Part shown: positions 44,225 to 47,005 of the stretch, in pieces
Position numbering within the stretch: the first letter of the stretch is position 1
How the letters are laid out: the number at the start of each line of letters is the position of its first letter
Source of the DNA: Candidatus Mediterraneibacter excrementavium
GTDB taxonomy: Bacteria; Bacillota; Clostridia; Lachnospirales; Lachnospiraceae
Assembly: GCA_019120275.1 (NCBI GenBank)
Contig: DWVL01000088.1
Span: forward strand, 1 to 47,005
Direction: 5' to 3'
DNA: 47,005 nucleotides
Program-made: the position numbers and the translations under genes
Notes under the pieces: model-generated
Seen by the model: only the letters and a program-made list of their open reading frames with translations
Told to the model about the DNA's origin: nothing
Database searches by the model: none

Positions 44225-46096
44225 TCATCCTTTTATCATCAAGTAGTCTTTTACCGCCTGCTCTGCAATACGGCTGCTGTCCAGTCCGACCTCGCGCCGC
44301 AGGATATCTGTATTCCCGTGTTCGACATATTCATCCGGGATTCCGATATTGCGGACGTATACCGGAAGTCTGGCGCTGGATGCATATTCTGTCACCTGCT
44401 CTCCGTAACCTCCTATGAGCACGTTTTCTTCGATCGTAACAAACAGTCTGTGATTTTCTGCAAGGCGGTCCAGAAGCTCCGTATCGACCGGTTTCACGAA
44501 CCGTGCGTTGACCAGGCTGCAGCTGTATCCCGCATTTTTAATTTCTTTTCTGACCTGATCTGCCAGTTCAGCCATATGGCCAACAAAGATCACAGCAATC
44601 TCTTTCTCATTATAAAGCACTTCACTTTTGCCATACACAACAGGGGCGCGGAACTCCTTCATCCCCTCATACGCGGCGCCCCGCGGATAACGCAGCGCGA
44701 CCGGATGCGGGAAATCCACCGCAAACCGCAGCATATCCGCCATTTCCCATCTGTTCTTCGGCGAAATGACAGTCATATTCGGTATGCTGGAAAGAAAAGA
44801 GAGATCAAAGATCCCCTGATGCGTCTCCCCGTCGCTTCCCACAAGTCCAGCCCGGTCAACTGCGATCACAACCGGAAGATCCTGCAGGCAGAGATCGTGA
44901 AGCGTCTGGTCATACGCACGCTGAAGGAACGAAGAATAAACGGCAAATACCGGCTTCATCCCTCCTGCGGCAAGTCCAGCGGCAAATGTCATGGCATGTT
45001 CTTCTGCGATCCCTACATCAAAAAAGCGTCTTGGGAAATACTTTTTAAAGGCGGAAAGTCCGGTCCCGTCAGCCATAGCCGCCGTGATTGCGACAACCTT
45101 GTCATCTTTCCTCGCGATATCCGTCAGGACTTTTGAAAACACCTGCGTATAACTGTCGGTCCGGGCGGATTCAGTCGGTTCCCCGGTCTCGATATCAAAA
45201 GGACCTGTGCCGTGAAAACGTGAAGGATTTTCCTCAGCCGGAGGGAATCCCTTTCCTTTTTTCGTGATCACATGCACCAGAACGGCATGATCGACCCTTC
45301 TGGCCTCATTCAGGACTTTTACGAGACTTTTCACATCATGGCCATCCACCGGGCCCAGATAAGTGATCCCCATCTCTTCAAAAAACATCCCGGGAACAAA
45401 AAGCTGTTTGATGCCGCTTTTTGTTCTGCGGATCTGGCTGACGATCCGGTCACCCCTGCCCGGGATCCTTTTCAGCGTATCCTCAACGCCCTTTTTTATT
45501 TCCGTATATGCCTGCGCGGTCCGAAGTCCGTTCAGATATCTGGATATTCCGCCGACATTTTCCGATATAGACATATTATTATCGTTCAGCACGATAATAA
45601 AATTACTCTTCAGACGCGATGCATTATTCAAAGCCTCATAAGCCATCCCGCCGGTAAGAGAACCGTCTCCGATCACCGATACGACCGTATAGTCCTGCCC
45701 CAGCAGTTCCCTTGCCTCTACATATCCAAGTCCGGCAGAGATCGAAGTAGAGCTGTGTCCGGTATCAAAAGAATCACAGGCACTCTCTTTTCTCTTGGGA
45801 AAGCCGCTCATCCCCCCGTATTTACGAAGTCCGTCAAATCCATCCTTACGGCCGGTGAGAAGCTTGTGCGTGTAGGACTGATGTCCCACATCCCATATCA
45901 GCTTATCCTCCGGAAAATCCAGCGTCAGATGAAGAGCCATTGTCAGTTCCACCACACCGAGATTCGAAGCAAGATGCCCACCCGTCCGGCTGATCTTTTC
46001 GATCAGAAAAGACCGGATCTCCCCGGCAAGTCTGCCGAGCTGTTCATCACTTAATTCTTTTATATCATTCTCTTTCCGGATCAGTTCAAGAGCCAC
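44225..46096 (-). CDS. dxs: 1-deoxy-D-xylulose-5-phosphate synthase
   Basis: Thiamine-diphosphate enzyme joining pyruvate and glyceraldehyde-3-phosphate, first step of the MEP pathway. The 623 aa contain the TPP/Mg motif VIGDGSLTGGMAYEALNNA with LNDNNMSIS, DVGHQSYTHKLLTGR near the N-terminus, GIAEEHAMTFAAGLA, and the transketolase C-terminal domain. The start codon is GTG at 46094-46096, nine bases after GGAGGG; no in-frame ATG is nearby. With ispA upstream and ispH at the other end of the window, three isoprenoid genes are present. It lies 39 bp downstream of ispA. Confidence 0.97.
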   Translation of the reverse strand: MALELIRKENDIKELSDEQLGRLAGEIRSFLIEKISRTGGHLASNLGVVELTMALHLTLDFPEDKLIWDVGHQSYTHKLLTGRKDGFDGLRKYGGMSGFPKRKESACDSFDTGHSSTSISAGLGYVEARELLGQDYTVVSVIGDGSLTGGMAYEALNNASRLKSNFIIVLNDNNMSISENVGGISRYLNGLRTAQAYTEIKKGVEDTLKRIPGRGDRIVSQIRRTKSGIKQLFVPGMFFEEMGITYLGPVDGHDVKSLVKVLNEARRVDHAVLVHVITKKGKGFPPAEENPSRFHGTGPFDIETGEPTESARTDSYTQVFSKVLTDIARKDDKVVAITAAMADGTGLSAFKKYFPRRFFDVGIAEEHAMTFAAGLAAGGMKPVFAVYSSFLQRAYDQTLHDLCLQDLPVVIAVDRAGLVGSDGETHQGIFDLSFLSSIPNMTVISPKNRWEMADMLRFAVDFPHPVALRYPRGAAYEGMKEFRAPVVYGKSEVLYNEKEIAVIFVGHMAELADQVRKEIKNAGYSCSLVNARFVKPVDTELLDRLAENHRLFVTIEENVLIGGYGEQVTEYASSARLPVYVRNIGIPDEYVEHGNTDILRREVGLDSSRIAEQAVKDYLMIKG

Positions 46097-46135
46097 AGAC
46101 CATCCCTCCGTCCTTTTATCTTATCTGTTCCTGTC

Positions 46136-47005
46136 CTATTTATCACGGTATACCAGCCATCTGAATAAGGCTTCCAGATACCGGCTGTCTCTTCCCAGGC
46201 TGTGAAGTTCTGTGATCGCCTCATCTGTCAGACGGGCTGCATCTTCACGGGACTGTTCCAGGCCTTTGACGGACACATAGGTTGTCTTCCCGTTCTTTTC
46301 ATCGCTGTGCAGCGGTTTTCCAAGAATTTCCTCCGTGCCGGTCACATCGAGTATATCATCCTGGATCTGGAAGGCAAGTCCGATCTTTCCGGCAATGCCC
46401 TCCATCTGTCTGACTTCGCTGTCCGCTGCCCCTGCCAGGACAGCGCCTGCCATAACAGCCGCCTCGATCAGCGCTCCTGTTTTCAGCCGGTAGATAAAAT
46501 CAAGCATTTCGCCGGATATCCTGTGCCCGGATTCCATCACATCCACAACCTGTCCGCCCAGCATGCCGTATATACCGGACTTTTCGGAAAGGATGGCAAG
46601 CGCCTTCCCGATGCAGAGACTGTTGCCCGGATCCAGTTGAAAGGCACGGCACGCTGTCTCAAACGCATAGTTTAACAGGGCGTCTCCTGCAAGGATCCCG
46701 ATATTTTCCCCGTAAACCTTATGCGTTGTCTTACGGCCGCGTCTGTAATCATCATTATCCATTGCCGGAAGGTCATCGTGCACGAGCGAATAGGTGTGGA
46801 TCATCTCCATTGCAGCCATAAAAGGTTCGATACATGCTCCGCTGCCTCCGAAAAGGCGGTATGATTCCACCATCAGCATCGGACGCAGCCTCTTCCCTCC
46901 GGCCATAAGGCTGTATTCCATGGCCTCCATGATCACTTTCTGATACCCGTTCTTTTCCGGGAGATGCCGGACCAGTATTTCATCGATTTCTTTTACTTTG
47001 TTTTT
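46136..47005 (-). CDS. ispA: polyprenyl (farnesyl/geranyl) diphosphate synthase, 5' end cut by window edge
   Basis: Chain-elongating trans-prenyltransferase making geranyl/farnesyl diphosphate from IPP and DMAPP. The 289 visible residues run open to base 47005, so the true start lies outside. The first aspartate-rich motif HDDLPAMDND and the second QIQDDILD are both seen, as is GGKRLRP for IPP binding. About 10 N-terminal residues are probably missing if the gene has the usual length near 300. It heads the ispA-dxs-tlyA-nadK-argR-recN set; xseB normally lies directly upstream. Confidence 0.95.
   Translation of the reverse strand, partial: KNKVKEIDEILVRHLPEKNGYQKVIMEAMEYSLMAGGKRLRPMLMVESYRLFGGSGACIEPFMAAMEMIHTYSLVHDDLPAMDNDDYRRGRKTTHKVYGENIGILAGDALLNYAFETACRAFQLDPGNSLCIGKALAILSEKSGIYGMLGGQVVDVMESGHRISGEMLDFIYRLKTGALIEAAVMAGAVLAGAADSEVRQMEGIAGKIGLAFQIQDDILDVTGTEEILGKPLHSDEKNGKTTYVSVKGLEQSREDAARLTDEAITELHSLGRDSRYLEALFRWLVYRDK

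Overview
The window reads as chromosomal DNA of an anaerobic, spore-forming member of the Clostridia, most likely a gut Lachnospiraceae. Support: Spo0A and SpoIVB are present; there is a monomeric [FeFe] hydrogenase; the right end has the Firmicutes order ispA-dxs-tlyA-nadK-argR-recN-spoIVB-spo0A; there is a ScpA/ScpB pair and a strong-SD, sigma-A-like promoter style (TTGACA-N17-TATAAT). The species cannot be fixed from the sequence alone. Almost everything is on the minus strand; only the J-domain gene, the alcohol/aldehyde dehydrogenase pair and the fliB-like gene run on the plus strand. I see no tRNA, rRNA, IS element, prophage or CRISPR array.

Layout. 1-5.3 kb: a minus-strand run of Xaa-Pro aminopeptidase, MurR/RpiR regulator, HI0933-type flavoprotein, cmk and ispH (cut by the left edge). 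5.4-7.6 kb: a solitary 2-isopropylmalate synthase carrying a complete AraC-type DNA-binding domain at its C-terminus, closed by a strong terminator and preceded by a near-perfect 15-bp direct repeat spaced 73 bp. 7.6-12.4 kb: two D,D-carboxypeptidases, scpA-scpB and a membrane-anchored metallophosphoesterase. 12.5-15.2 kb: a J-domain protein converging on a LMW tyrosine-phosphatase that is translationally coupled to an AT-richer AAA/DUF4143 ATPase; two 27-bp near-identical palindromic repeats bracket the ATPase promoter. 15.3-17.9 kb: overlapping iron-type alcohol dehydrogenase and aldehyde dehydrogenase. 17.9-21.2 kb: P1-family peptidase, a NifX-like/His-Cys linker/SlyD-like FKBP fusion, and a FliB-like Cys-rich protein. 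21.2-26.5 kb: two tandem P-type ATPases behind a yybP-ykoY (manganese) riboswitch with its terminator and a consensus promoter. 26.5-31.2 kb: gdhA, rpsU (58 aa), alaS. 31.2-38.3 kb: [FeFe] hydrogenase, metH, a separate MetH-reactivation protein with a C-terminal Cys cluster, metF, glgA. 38.3-47 kb: spo0A with two 0A boxes, spoIVB, recN, argR, nadK, tlyA, dxs and ispA (cut by the right edge).

Main points for follow-up: (1) the LeuA-AraC fusion, which puts a biosynthetic enzyme with a leucine-binding-type regulatory domain and a DNA-binding domain in one chain, next to a helically phased repeat; (2) the operator-like repeat pair at the DUF4143 ATPase gene; (3) two unlike P-type ATPases apparently under one Mn2+ riboswitch; (4) the NifX/metal-linker/FKBP fusion; (5) the split methionine synthase whose activator carries a four-Cys motif. 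Coding assignments rest on reading motifs by eye; no database search was possible.
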